Assembly (NCBI RefSeq): GCF_016583785.1
Contig: NZ_NRRU01000005.1
Location: forward strand, 24,715-88,714
DNA from: Rubrivivax gelatinosus
GTDB taxonomy: Bacteria > Pseudomonadota > Gammaproteobacteria > Burkholderiales > Burkholderiaceae_C
Length of the DNA: 64,000 nt
Direction: 5' to 3'
Each line of letters starts with the position of its first letter. Position 1 is the first letter of the stretch. Below are positions 1-9,792 of this stretch, piece by piece. A program made the position numbers and the translations under genes. The notes under the pieces are model-generated. The model saw only the letters and a program-made list of their open reading frames with translations. It was not told the DNA's origin and did no database searches.

Positions 1-153
1 GACGAACTGGGCACGGTGCGCGAGATCGTCAGCCGGCTGCTCAAACGTTTCGAGCGCCAGGGCTGGATCGCCGTCGGCCGCGAACGAATCGACCTGCTCG
101 ACAGCGCCGCGCTGCGGGCACTCGCTGCCGGTGAGGCGCCCCGGCCCGTGTGA
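1..153 (+). CDS. Crp/Fnr-family regulator, C-terminal fragment
   Basis: The window opens inside this gene; frame 1 gives 50 residues ending at TGA 151-153. They match the winged-helix end of Crp/Fnr regulators: the recognition helix (GTVREIVSRLLKRFE) followed by the wing (GWIAVGRERIDLLD). The sensor domain lies outside the window, so the ligand (cAMP, Fe-S cluster, haem) cannot be judged. It is followed 82 bases later by a small DUF2892 membrane protein on the same strand, a pairing that fits redox or nitrogen-oxide stress but is only suggestive. Confidence 0.75.
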   Translation, partial: DELGTVREIVSRLLKRFERQGWIAVGRERIDLLDSAALRALAAGEAPRPV

Positions 154-235
154 CCGCGGTCACCGACGCGGCGCCAGCCCGCCGCCCACACTCTCCTGCA
201 CGGCATTCCCGCCGTCACATCGTCAGGAGCGACCC

Positions 236-427
236 ATGAAATCCAATGTCGGCGGCATCGACCGCATTCTCCGCATCGTCCTCGGGCTGGCCCTGATCGC
301 GATGATGCTGGCCGGCTTCATCGGCGTCTGGGGCTGGATCGGCGTCGTGCCGCTGCTCACCGGCGCGATCGGCTTCTGCCCGCTCTACCCGTTGATCGGC
401 TTCAACACCTGCCCGGTCAAACGCTGA
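236..427 (+). CDS. DUF2892 (YgaP-like) inner-membrane protein
   Basis: This 63-residue protein begins SNVGGIDRILRIVLG, the usual opening of DUF2892 proteins, and then has two closely spaced membrane helices (about residues 12-31 and 33-50). It ends with the family's G-F-CPLYPL-G-NTC segment, which carries two cysteines. The ATG at 236 is chosen because an AGGAGC Shine-Dalgarno lies just upstream. Related domains occur fused to rhodanese (YgaP) or alone near Fnr-type regulators. The exact function of stand-alone members is unknown. Confidence 0.8.
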   Translation: MKSNVGGIDRILRIVLGLALIAMMLAGFIGVWGWIGVVPLLTGAIGFCPLYPLIGFNTCPVKR

Positions 428-428
428 G

Positions 429-1600
429 TCACTTCAGAGCCGCAGTCCTCAGCGTGCGGGCGACGTAGGCGATCGCGAGCGCGCTGATCAGTGCGCACAC
501 CAGCACCGGCGGCAGCAGTGCTGCCGCGTCCAGCGCCTCGCCGCGCAGCACGCGGCCCATCAGCGTCACCTGGGCCAGCGCCGGCACCCAGACGTGCCAG
601 GGCGCCTCGCCGCCCTGGTTGAACAGCGTCACCAGCGGCGCCAGCGTCACCGCGAGCACGACTACCGTCGTGTTCGCCTGCGCCTCCTTGAAGCTGCGGC
701 AGCGGATCGCCACCGCCATCAGCAGCGCCGCCAGCGCCGCCGCCAGCGGCAGCAACAGCACGACGAAGGCCAGCGCCTCGGCCGGCCCGTAACGGAACAT
801 CACCGCCAGGGTGTCGCTGCGCAGCAGCCACTGCCCGGGCAGGAAACTCGCCGCGCTGAGCACGGCGATCATCATGCCGACGGCGGCGACCGCGCCCCAT
901 TTGCCCAGCACCAGCGCCGTGCGCGCCGCCGGGTTGCACAGCAGCGGCTCCAGCGAGCCACGCTCGCGTTCACCCGCCGTCGTGTCCAGAGCCGCGTTCA
1001 GCGCGCCGTAGACCACCGCCATCAGCACGAACAGCGGCAGCATGCCCAGCAGCTGCGCCGCGCGGGCCGCCGCGTCGGCCAGGTCGCGCTCCTCGATGCG
1101 CGCCACCTGCAGCAGCTGCGGTGCGACACCACGCAGCGCCAGCCGCAGCGTGCCCTGCTCCTGCACGAAACCCTGCACCAGCCGCTGCACGCGCGCGCTG
1201 CCGGTCGCCGCGCGCGTGTTCGCGCTGCTGCTCACCAGCTCCAGCACCGCCGGTTCGCCGCGCAGCAACTTCTGTTCGAAGTCGGCCGGCAGCACCAGCA
1301 CCGGGTCGCCCAGCGTGCGGGCGCGCAGCTGGGCCTCGTAGTCGGCCGGCGCCTCGCGCAGCGTCCAGGCCTGGCGCTCGACGTAGTTGCGCAGCGTCGG
1401 CGCCGCGGCGATGTCGTGCACCAGCAGCTCGCGCGCCTCGGCACGCTCTTCCAGCGAAGACACCAGCACCGACAGCAGCACCAGCACCAGCGGCCCCATC
1501 GCGACCGAACTGAGCAGCACGGTGAGCAGCGTGCGCCGGTCGCGCAGCGCGTCGACCAGCTCCTTGCGGAACACCGTCCAGGCCGAACGCAGCAATGCGC

Positions 1601-1604
<4 letters not shown>
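429..1604 (-). CDS. ABC-2 type permease, NatB-like
   Basis: This 391-residue membrane subunit has one N-terminal helix (about residues 25-50), a large extracytoplasmic domain (about 55-185) and five or six helices in the C-terminal half. That is the layout of NatB/ABC-2 exporters, which pump ions, peptides or drugs outward. The TTAGERERGSLEPLL segment is the conserved cytoplasmic stretch of this family. It starts at GTG, whose bases overlap the TGA of the ATPase gene (GTGA), so the two subunits are translationally coupled. The substrate cannot be read from the sequence; NatB in Bacillus exports sodium. Confidence 0.85.
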
Positions 1605-2358
<754 letters not shown>

Positions 2359-2362
<4 letters not shown>

Positions 2363-3807
2363 CGCGGCGCTCCCGGCGGCATGAAGGCACCGGGCCGCGG
2401 CAGCTTCGCGACGCAGCCGAAGTCGACCGCCAGCGCGGCGGCATCGGTCTCGGCATCGACGAAGCGGAACACCGCGTCGCGCACGCAGCCGATGGCCATG
2501 GTGCCGTGGCCGGCGTTGGGCACGACGACGTGCCGCGCCAGCGGCCCGAGCGCGGCCGCCGTGTGTTCGCCGTGGCGCGGCGGCGTCACCGGGTCGGCAC
2601 TGCCCGACAGCAGCAGCGCCGCCACCGGCGAGCGGCCCATGCGGTAGAAGCCGGCCGGCACCTCGCCACGCGGCCAGTCGCGGCAGACGGCGGCGTAGTC
2701 GTCGGCCAGCGCACGGCCGAAGTCGCGGCCCGTCGCCTCGCCCGGCGGCGCCAGCCGCGGCACATCCTCGGCGCAGATCACCGAGAAATGCAGCCCCTGG
2801 GCGATGCCGCGCCCGGACAGGTCGATGCCGGCCGACGCCAGCCCGAACAAACCATCGAAGCGCCCGGCTGCCGCCTCGCTGATAGCCGCCGGCAGCGCCG
2901 AACTCCAGGCCGGCAGGTACAGCGCCTGGCGCACCAGGCCGAGCACCAGCTCGCGCGACAGCAGCACGTTCTGGCGCCGGCCGGTGAACGGGTGCGTGAC
3001 CTCGGCCTGGCGCGGCAGGCCGGCCAGCAGCGTCGCCCACGACGCCGTCAGCGCCGGGAAACGTGCGCGGCAGCCGGGCTCGAGTTCGCAGGCGGCGAGC
3101 ACCGCGTCCAGCGCCGCCTGCGCGTCCAGCGACGCCGCCGCCGGCAGCACCATGTCCGGCGGCGCGACACCGTCCAGCACCAGGCGCCGCACCGCCTGCG
3201 GGAACTGGCGCTGGTACTCGATCGCGGCGCGGGTGCCGTAGGACACGCCGGCCAGGTCGATGCGTTCGGCGCCGAGCGCACGCCGCACGGCGTCGACGTC
3301 CTGCACCGCCAGCGTCGTCGTGTAGAAACGCAGGTCGCCCAGCGGCGACTTCTGCAGCCGCTCGCGGCAGGCTTTCAGCGAAGCCAGCCGGCGCGACGGT
3401 TCGGCCTCGGTCAGCATCGACGCCAGCGCGTCGCCATCGTCGCAGTCCAGCGCCGCGCTGCGGCCGGTGCCACGCAGGTCGACGAGCACGATGTCGCGCC
3501 GGCTGCCCAGGCGCCCGAGCAGCCGCTCGACGCCGCCAGCGATGTCGATCGCGCCCTGCCCCGGGCCGCCAGCGAGGAACAGCACCGGGTCGGGCCGCGG
3601 CCGCCGCGCCTGCGCCGGCAGCACCGCGTACTGCACCACGATCGTCGGGCCGCCCGGTTTTGCCGGATCGAGCGGGCGCTTGATGCTGCCGCAGCGCGCC
3701 TCGTGTTCGACACCGGGCAGGCGGCAGGCCGTCGTCTGGGCCCAGGCCGGGCCGGCCAGCAGCGCGACGCCCAGCGCCGCCAGCCGCAGCAGCACGCCGG
3801 CGCTCAC
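2359..3807 (-). CDS. secreted alpha/beta hydrolase (peptidase S33 / TAP-like)
   Basis: This 482-residue protein begins with a signal peptide (hydrophobic residues 5-20, cleavage after AWA). The mature part holds an oxyanion segment FLAGGPGQG (about 78-85), the nucleophile elbow GVSYG with Ser189, and C-terminal Asp (SGSADPVTP) and His (NAGHGTMA). This is the tripeptidyl-aminopeptidase/proline-iminopeptidase-like arrangement with a TAP-like C-terminal domain. It is expected in the periplasm, cleaving peptides or esters. GTG at 3807 is chosen because it overlaps the upstream TGA as GTGA and gives a clean signal peptide. Its place in the NatAB operon hints at a shared peptide substrate, which is inference. 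Confidence 0.8.
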
Positions 3808-4187
3808 GCCAGCAGCCGGCGCAGTTCGCCGCTGTCGTGAAGCGCTTTCAGCTCGTCGAAACCGCCGACGAGCACGCCGCGCACGAAGACCATCGGGAAG
3901 GTCGGCCAGCCGCTCCACATCTTCAGCGCATTGCGCCGCCGCCACTGGCTGAAGTAGCTGCCGTACTCGAGGTAGCGGTAGCGGATGCCGGCGGCGTCGA
4001 GCAGGCGCCGCGCGCGGCGCGGGAACGGGTTCTGCGCCATGCCGACGACGACCACGGCCTCGGCCGCGAGCGCCGCCTGCACCTCGTGCACGATGCCGGC
4101 ATGCAGGGCCGCGACACGTTCGCGGATCGCGGGGTGCAGGTGGTCGTCGTCCAGGGTGGCGCGCGGCATCGGGGACGAGGTTAACAA
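3804..4187 (-). CDS. glutaredoxin-like protein lacking cysteine
   Basis: The C-terminal ~85 residues follow a monothiol glutaredoxin: VVVVGM-QNPFPRRARRLLDAAGIRYRYLEYG, then WPTFPMVFVRG-LVGGFDELKAL. The TFP cis-proline and GG-D segments are intact. Where glutaredoxins have CPFC or CGFS this protein reads NPFP, and there is no cysteine anywhere in its 127 residues, so it cannot be a thiol oxidoreductase. It may bind glutathione or act as a structural partner. ATG at 4169 is an alternative start. It heads the operon with the hydrolase and NatAB genes. Confidence 0.75.
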   Translation of the reverse strand: MLTSSPMPRATLDDDHLHPAIRERVAALHAGIVHEVQAALAAEAVVVVGMAQNPFPRRARRLLDAAGIRYRYLEYGSYFSQWRRRNALKMWSGWPTFPMVFVRGVLVGGFDELKALHDSGELRRLLA

Positions 4188-4239
4188 AGCCTGTGCGCCG
4201 CCGCCGTGCCGGCTTTAGGCCGGCGGACGGATGGTGGCC

Positions 4240-5799
4240 TCAACCGGCAGCGCGCGGCTGCAGCAGCGTGCGGCAGGTCTCGCGGGCACCGTCGGCGGCG
4301 TCGACCTTGCGGCAGACGCCGTCGAGCCGCGCCTGCAGCCGCTTCAGCGCCGCCGCGTGGCGGCCGCCTTGGTTCCAGGCGGCGAGCTTGGCGCCCAGGC
4401 GCTGCAGCGAGCGCACGCTGCGGCCCTGGAAGGCGCCAGCGTCGCGGCCGGCTTCGTCCAGCAGCTGCGCGGCGGTCTTCTCGATGCGCGCGCCGTCCTG
4501 CGGCGCCAGCTCGATCAGCGCGGCGACGTAGCCGCCGCCCCACTGCAGCCGCGTCGCCGGGCCTTCGCTCTTCTCGAAGGCCTGGCGGTACCAGCCGAGC
4601 GCGTCGTCGGTGCGGCCGAGCTTGCGCGCGTTGCCGCCGAGCTGGCTCATCAGGTAGTAGGGCGAATGGCTCTTGGTCAGGTTGGCCTTGAGCAGCGCGT
4701 CGCTCTCGGCCCAGAGGCCGGCGCGCGCCAGCAGGTGGGCGTCGCCGGTGATCACCGCCTGGCGTTCGTAACCGTCGCTGATCTCGCGCTCGTCGCGTGC
4801 CGCCTGCTCGCGCACCAGCTGCAGCAGCGCCGGCGCCAGCTCGACCTTGACGGCGTCCTCGGGCACGGCCAGGCGCGCCAGCTCGACACGCGAGCCGAGC
4901 GCACCCTGGCGGTCGGCGCGCGACAGGCTGGCATCGGCGGCCAGCTTCTGCAGCGCGGCGTCGAACAGCGGCACCAGCGGCGAGCGCTCCGGCGCCTGGC
5001 CATCGGCCAACGCCCGCACCAGGTCGGCGGCGCTCCAGACGAAGACGTCGGCATGGCGCCGCGCCAGCGCCGGGTCGGCGGCGACGCGGCGCACACGTTC
5101 CCGCAGCGCCGCGTCGGCCTTGACGGCCCCCTTGCCTTCGTCGGCCACCAGCGCCTTCAGCCACAGCCGGGTCGTGGTCTCGTCGTCGGCCGCCGGCGCT
5201 GCGGCGGCCAGCCGGGCCAGCAGCGCGGCGCGTTCGGACAGCGCGACGACGCGGCCGTCGTCGACGTCCCAGGCGTAGAAGGCGAGTGCACGCCACTCGT
5301 TGGCGGCGAGCGTGCGGCCGGCGAGCGCGTCGGCGACCAGCGCCTTCACCGGCCGGCCGCCGGCCAGCGCCTGCTGCAGCAGCGCCAGCACCTGTTCGGG
5401 CTCGGCTTCGCCGGGCAGGCGCGTGATCTCGTGGCCGTCGGGTGCGAACAGCACCAGCGTCGGATAGGCGCTGACGCCGAAACGTTTGCCCAGCTTCTGT
5501 GCGCCGGGGCGGTCGCCGTCGACGTGCACGGCGACGAAGTTGCGCGCCTGCACGGCGAAATCCTGGCGGTTGAACAGCGTCGCCTTCAGCTGGTTGCACG
5601 GCGGGCACCAGGTCGCGCCCCAGTACAGCAGCACCGGCTTGTTCTCGGCGCGGGCGCGCACGAACGCGCGGTCGACGTCGGCGTCGGCCGCGGCCGGCAC
5701 CCAGGCGACGTTCTTCGACGGCAGGCCCGGCGCGGCAGCGGCGGGCCCGGCGCCGACGAGGCAGACGGCAAGACAGCAGGCGGCGAGAGCGTGTTTCAT
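4240..5799 (-). CDS. periplasmic thioredoxin-domain protein
   Basis: This 519-residue protein has a signal peptide (about residues 1-23) and a thioredoxin domain (about 30-150) with the active site WCPPC at Cys65/Cys68 and the cis-proline in SAYPTLVLF. A long alpha-helical C-terminal part (about 160-519) has tetratricopeptide-like character, for example the RKLGRTDDALGWYRQAFEKS segment. It probably reduces or isomerises disulfides in exported proteins, with the helical part as a scaffold. The ATG at 5799 is the first start that gives a signal peptide. The ~40-bp gap to the next gene leaves its operon membership open. Confidence 0.8.
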   Translation of the reverse strand: MKHALAACCLAVCLVGAGPAAAAPGLPSKNVAWVPAAADADVDRAFVRARAENKPVLLYWGATWCPPCNQLKATLFNRQDFAVQARNFVAVHVDGDRPGAQKLGKRFGVSAYPTLVLFAPDGHEITRLPGEAEPEQVLALLQQALAGGRPVKALVADALAGRTLAANEWRALAFYAWDVDDGRVVALSERAALLARLAAAAPAADDETTTRLWLKALVADEGKGAVKADAALRERVRRVAADPALARRHADVFVWSAADLVRALADGQAPERSPLVPLFDAALQKLAADASLSRADRQGALGSRVELARLAVPEDAVKVELAPALLQLVREQAARDEREISDGYERQAVITGDAHLLARAGLWAESDALLKANLTKSHSPYYLMSQLGGNARKLGRTDDALGWYRQAFEKSEGPATRLQWGGGYVAALIELAPQDGARIEKTAAQLLDEAGRDAGAFQGRSVRSLQRLGAKLAAWNQGGRHAAALKRLQARLDGVCRKVDAADGARETCRTLLQPRAAG

Positions 5800-5966
5800 C
5801 CGGCGGCGATGGGTAACGGGGACGGCGGATTGTGCGCCGGGGGCCACGCGCACACCCCCCGTGTCGCGGGGGCCGGGCCGGTGGCGGGGCCATCGGCCAC
5901 GGCATGAAGTCACGACCCGCCGGCCGCGGGGTGCCCGGCGGTGGCGCACTCTTCTACGATGCGGGA

Positions 5967-8771
5967 GTGAAAATTCGTAACGCCTTTGTCCCGATGCGGC
6001 CGGCGCTGTTCGCTCTGGCGTTCACGGCGGCCGTGGCCGCGCACGCGGCCGACATGAAGTCGGCGCGCTTCTACGAAGACGCGCTCTCGCGCTACGAGAA
6101 ACGCGACTACGCCGGCGCCGTCGTGCAGCTGAAGAACGCGCTGAAGACGGACAAGACCCAGCTGCCGGTGCACGTGCTGCTGGGCAAGGCGCTGCTGGCC
6201 AACGGCGACGCCGTCGGTGCGCAGGTCGCCTTCGAAGAGGCGCTGCGCCTGGGCGTCAACCGCGCCGAGGTGGTGCTGCCGCTGGCCCAGGCGATGGTCG
6301 GCCAGGGCAAGCCCCAGGCGCTGCTGGAGCAGCCGCGTTTCGCGCCGGCCGGGCTGCCGACCGAGCTGCGCGCGGCGATGACGGTGATGCGCGCCGACGC
6401 CAGCGCCGACACCGGCGACGCCCGCAGCGCGCTGCAGCTGCTCGACGAGGCCAAGGCGCTGGCGCCGCGCGATCCCGGCCCCTGGCTGGCGGAAGTGACG
6501 CTGCGTTTGCGCACCGGCCTGCCCAACGAGGCCCAGGCCGCGGCCGACAAGGCGCTGGCACTGGCGCCGGGCCTGGCCCAGGCGCACTACCTGCGCGGCA
6601 CCGTCGCCCACGCCAGAGGGCAGTTCCAGGCCGCGCTCGACAGCTACGGCCGCGCGCTCGGCATCGATCCGGCGCAGGTCGAGGCGCTGGTCTCGCGCGC
6701 CGGCCTGCTGCTGGACCTGCAGCGCACGGCCGATGCCCAGCGCGACGTCGATCGCCTGCGCAAAGCCGCGCCGGCCGATCCTCGCGGCGCCTACCTGCAG
6801 GCGCTGCTGGCCGAAAAGGCCGGCCGCGGTACCGAGTCGCGCGCCGCGCTGCGCGACGTCACCGGGCTGCTGGACCCGGTGCCGATGGAATACCTGCGCT
6901 ACCGGCCGCAGCTGCTGATGCTCGGCGGTCTGGCCCACTACGGCCTGGGCGAGCAGGAGAAGGCCCTGCCCTACCTCGAGGCCGTGCAACGTGCGCTGCC
7001 CGGCACCGGTGCCGCCAAGCTGATCGCCCAGATCCAGCTGACGCAGAACAACGTCGACCGAGCGATCGAGTCGCTCGAGACCTACCTGCGCCGTCACCCC
7101 CAGGACAGCCAGGCGACGCTGCTGCTGGCCGCGGCGCAGATGGCGCAGGGCCGCCACGCCCGTGCCGCGGCGATCGCCGAGGAGGCGCTGCGCCAAGGCG
7201 ACTCGCCGCAGATGCGCGGCCTGCTCGGACTCAGCCTGGCCGCCGGCGGCAAGATGCCGGACGCGGTGCAGGCGCTGGAAGCCGCGTTCAAGGCCGACCC
7301 GAAACAGCTGCCGGCCGGCATCGCGCTGGCGCAGATCCGGCTGCAGTCGGGCGACGCCCGCCGCGCCGCGCAAATCGTGCAGACGCTGCTGCAGAACCAC
7401 CCGCGCCAGCCCGGCCTGCTCAACCTGCTGGGCAGTGCCAAGGCGCGGCTGGGCGACAGCTCGGGCGCACGCCAGGCCTTCGAGCAGGCGCTGGCGCTGG
7501 ACCCGCGTTTCGTCGCGCCGCAGGTGCAGCTGGCCCGGCTGGATGCCGCCGCCGGCAAGCCCGACGCCGCGCAGCAGCGGCTGCAGCAGGCTCTGGCGCA
7601 GGACGACAAAGCGCTCGAGCCGACGCTCGAGATGGCCCGTCTGTCCGAGCGCCGCGGCCGCCTGGACGACGCGCGCCGCTGGTACGAGAAGGCCGACGAC
7701 GTCGCCGGCCCCAACCTCTTCGACGCCGCGCTCGAACTGGTCGACTTCCATCTGCGCCACGACCAGCCGGAGGCGGCGCGCGAAGCCGCCAAGCGGCTGA
7801 CGACCCGCGCCCCGGAGGCGGTGCCGGTGCTGATCACGCTGGCGCGTGTCTCGCTGGCCAACGACGACCTCCCGGCCGCCCGCACCGGTCTGACGCGGGC
7901 CTCGACGCTGGCCGACCACGACGTCGGCGCGCTGGTGCGCATCGCGCTGCTGCAGCTGGCCGCCAACCACGCCCAGGGCGCGCAGCACACGCTGAACAAG
8001 GCGCTGGCCGAGCGCCCGGACTCGGTCCCGGTGCAGGCGCTGATGGTCGACGCCGAGATCCGCGGCGGCGACGTCGCCGCCGCCGACAAACGCGCCCGTT
8101 CCCTGGCGGCGCAATATCCGAAGCTGGCCGTCGGCCAGGCGCTGCTGGGTGACGTCGCGCTGGCGCGCGGGCAGACAGCGGCGGCGGTGGAGGCCTACCG
8201 CGGCGCGCACCGGCTGCAGCCCAGCTCCGAGAGCCTGCTGCGCCTGTACCGTGTGCTCGCGCCCCGAGAGCCGGCCGCGGCGCAGACGCTGCTCGAGCAC
8301 TGGCTGGCGACGAACCCGCGCGACCTGGTCGTGCGCCGCACGCTGGCCGACGGCTACGCCCGCGCCGGCCAGTGGCCCGCCGCCGCCAGCGCCTACCAGG
8401 CGCTGCTGAAGCAGACGCCGGACGACGCCGAAGCGTTGAACAACCTCGCGCAGGTGCAGATCCGTCAGAAGGATGCGGCAGCGCTGCAGACCGCCGAACG
8501 AGCCCTAGCGCTCAAACCCGGCGCGCCGCACATCCTGGGCACCGCCGGCTGGGCCGCCTTCCAGGCCGGACAGACCGACAAGGCGCTGCAGCGGCTGCGC
8601 GACGCGCGCCTGCGCGACCCGGGCAATGCGAGCACGCGCTATTACCTCGCGACCGTACTCGCGCGCTCCGGCCGCACGGCCGAAGCGCGTGAGGAAGTGC
8701 AGGCCGCGCTGCGCACACCGTCTTTTGCCGAGGCGAAAGACGCCCAGACGCTGCTGCAGGCCCTCAAGTGA
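5967..8771 (+). CDS. prsT: PEP-CTERM system TPR-repeat protein PrsT
   Basis: This protein of about 934 residues has a signal peptide ending near AHAAD and then many consecutive tetratricopeptide repeats of about 34 residues. The opening A-FYEDALSRYEKRDYAGAVVQLKNALK is typical of PrsT, the putative TPR lipoprotein or periplasmic scaffold of exosortase/EPS loci. GTG at 5967 is taken as start (ATG 5994 is the alternative); neither has a clear ribosome site. It normally sits among exopolysaccharide and exosortase genes; here only one target-type protein gene follows, so the rest of the system must lie elsewhere. Confidence 0.8.
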   Translation: MKIRNAFVPMRPALFALAFTAAVAAHAADMKSARFYEDALSRYEKRDYAGAVVQLKNALKTDKTQLPVHVLLGKALLANGDAVGAQVAFEEALRLGVNRAEVVLPLAQAMVGQGKPQALLEQPRFAPAGLPTELRAAMTVMRADASADTGDARSALQLLDEAKALAPRDPGPWLAEVTLRLRTGLPNEAQAAADKALALAPGLAQAHYLRGTVAHARGQFQAALDSYGRALGIDPAQVEALVSRAGLLLDLQRTADAQRDVDRLRKAAPADPRGAYLQALLAEKAGRGTESRAALRDVTGLLDPVPMEYLRYRPQLLMLGGLAHYGLGEQEKALPYLEAVQRALPGTGAAKLIAQIQLTQNNVDRAIESLETYLRRHPQDSQATLLLAAAQMAQGRHARAAAIAEEALRQGDSPQMRGLLGLSLAAGGKMPDAVQALEAAFKADPKQLPAGIALAQIRLQSGDARRAAQIVQTLLQNHPRQPGLLNLLGSAKARLGDSSGARQAFEQALALDPRFVAPQVQLARLDAAAGKPDAAQQRLQQALAQDDKALEPTLEMARLSERRGRLDDARRWYEKADDVAGPNLFDAALELVDFHLRHDQPEAAREAAKRLTTRAPEAVPVLITLARVSLANDDLPAARTGLTRASTLADHDVGALVRIALLQLAANHAQGAQHTLNKALAERPDSVPVQALMVDAEIRGGDVAAADKRARSLAAQYPKLAVGQALLGDVALARGQTAAAVEAYRGAHRLQPSSESLLRLYRVLAPREPAAAQTLLEHWLATNPRDLVVRRTLADGYARAGQWPAAASAYQALLKQTPDDAEALNNLAQVQIRQKDAAALQTAERALALKPGAPHILGTAGWAAFQAGQTDKALQRLRDARLRDPGNASTRYYLATVLARSGRTAEAREEVQAALRTPSFAEAKDAQTLLQALK

Positions 8772-8795
8772 GGGAGGTGCCGGGTGTCGCAACTT

Positions 8796-8835
8796 CTTAC
8801 ATCCACCGCGACGTACTACGCGGATGGCATGCAAG
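8796..8835 (+). promoter_or_regulatory. imperfect inverted repeat, possible enhancer site
   Basis: Left-arm bases CATCCACCGCG and right-arm bases CGCGGATGGCATG form an imperfect dyad starting about 65 bases upstream of the sigma-54 promoter. This is the usual distance for an NtrC-class activator site, and PrsR of PEP-CTERM systems is an activator of that class. Assignment to PrsR is inference. Confidence 0.3.
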
Positions 8836-8862
8836 TCATTGATGGGATTCAGAAAATCTGGC

Positions 8863-8878
8863 TGGCGCGAGGTTTGCT
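8863..8878 (+). promoter_or_regulatory. sigma-54 promoter for the PEP-CTERM gene
   Basis: TGGCGCG, four bases, then TTGCT matches the -24/-12 consensus (TGGCACG-N4-TTGC). GG lies at 8864-8865 and GC at 8876-8877, with the required ten bases between. Transcription would begin near 8889, leaving a ~45-base leader before the ATG at 8934. Confidence 0.7.
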
Positions 8879-8933
8879 TGGAGCCACGGCAAGTGGCGGC
8901 GGAAACGGTGCCGGTGTATTCGAAGGAAATCCG

Positions 8934-9743
8934 ATGAAAACGAAAGCAAGACAGATCACCACCGCGGCGCTGATGGCCGTGGGCCTCGGATTCGCCGGCG
9001 CGGCATCGGCGCAGAGCACCTGGAACCTGTCGACCGACGCCTGCGACCCCAACGGCCTGAACCCCGGCGCCGCCGGCTGCACGATCGGCGGCGTCACCGC
9101 CACCGTCACCGCCTGGGGCAACAGCGGCAGCGGCGGCACCTTCGTCGCCGCCAAGATCACCGACCAGAGCAGCAGCGGCGTCGGCGCGACGAGCTCCTAC
9201 GGCGGCAAGACCGAAGTCAGCAACGACGGCAAGAACCACGCGATCGACAACGTCGGCGGCTCCGGCAGCCTGGGCGCGAGCACGGAACTGGTGATGGTCC
9301 AGTTCAGCAGCGCGCTGATCCTGAACCAGTTCTCGATCGGCTGGTACTACAGCTACGGCGACGCCGACGTCTCGGTGCTGCGCTGGGACGGCACCGGCAC
9401 GCCCGACCTGGCCACCACCTCGCTGACCAACTACGCCTCCAAGGGCTGGACGCTGGTGTCCAGCAGCGATCTGGTGCCGGACAAGACCGCCAAGGTGACG
9501 GGCTCGACGGCTTCGAGCTGGTGGCTGATCAGCAGCTACTTCGGCGCCACGACGACCGCCGCCGACGGCTCGGGCGCGCTCGACAAGGGCAACGACTACT
9601 TCAAGCTGCTGTCGTTCACCGCGACGGCCTCCACTGGTGGCGGCGGCGGTGGCGCCGCCCCGGAACCGGGTTCGCTCGCGCTGGCCGGCCTGGCACTCGT
9701 CGGCCTGGTGGGCGCGCAGCGCCGCCGTGCGCGCAAGCTCTGA
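8934..9743 (+). CDS. exosortase-dependent surface protein (PEP-CTERM, XDP1-like)
   Basis: This 269-residue secreted protein has a signal peptide ending ASAQ, a beta-rich low-complexity body and a C-terminal sorting signal: a glycine run, then PEPGSLAL, a hydrophobic helix and a basic tail RRRARKL. Exosortase would cleave at PEP and release it to the surface. The body (HAIDN, a segment on hydrophobic response, then SIGWYYSYGDADVSVLRWDG) resembles the XDP1 family. The ATG follows GAAGGAAAT. It lies downstream of prsT, behind its own sigma-54 promoter and ahead of a strong terminator, so it is probably a single-gene unit. Confidence 0.85.
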   Translation: MKTKARQITTAALMAVGLGFAGAASAQSTWNLSTDACDPNGLNPGAAGCTIGGVTATVTAWGNSGSGGTFVAAKITDQSSSGVGATSSYGGKTEVSNDGKNHAIDNVGGSGSLGASTELVMVQFSSALILNQFSIGWYYSYGDADVSVLRWDGTGTPDLATTSLTNYASKGWTLVSSSDLVPDKTAKVTGSTASSWWLISSYFGATTTAADGSGALDKGNDYFKLLSFTATASTGGGGGGAAPEPGSLALAGLALVGLVGAQRRRARKL

Positions 9744-9764
9744 GTCCCGCACAACTTCGTCCGT

Positions 9765-9792
9765 CGGGCCGGCACTGCCGGCCCGTTTTTTT
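9765..9792 (+). terminator. Rho-independent terminator after the PEP-CTERM gene
   Basis: A perfect 9-bp GC stem (9765-9773 with 9777-9785, loop ACT) is followed by seven T residues. It lies 21 bases after the surface-protein stop and touches the end of the opposing gene. Confidence 0.9.

Noticed and set aside
3804..4187. Calling the cysteine-less glutaredoxin a pseudogene
   Set aside because: The frame is intact, coupled to its neighbours and keeps the other fold motifs.
5910..8300. Very long open frame antisense to prsT (~796 codons)
   Set aside because: High GC lengthens antisense frames; its protein is Arg/Gln-rich without any domain, while the plus strand encodes clear TPR repeats.
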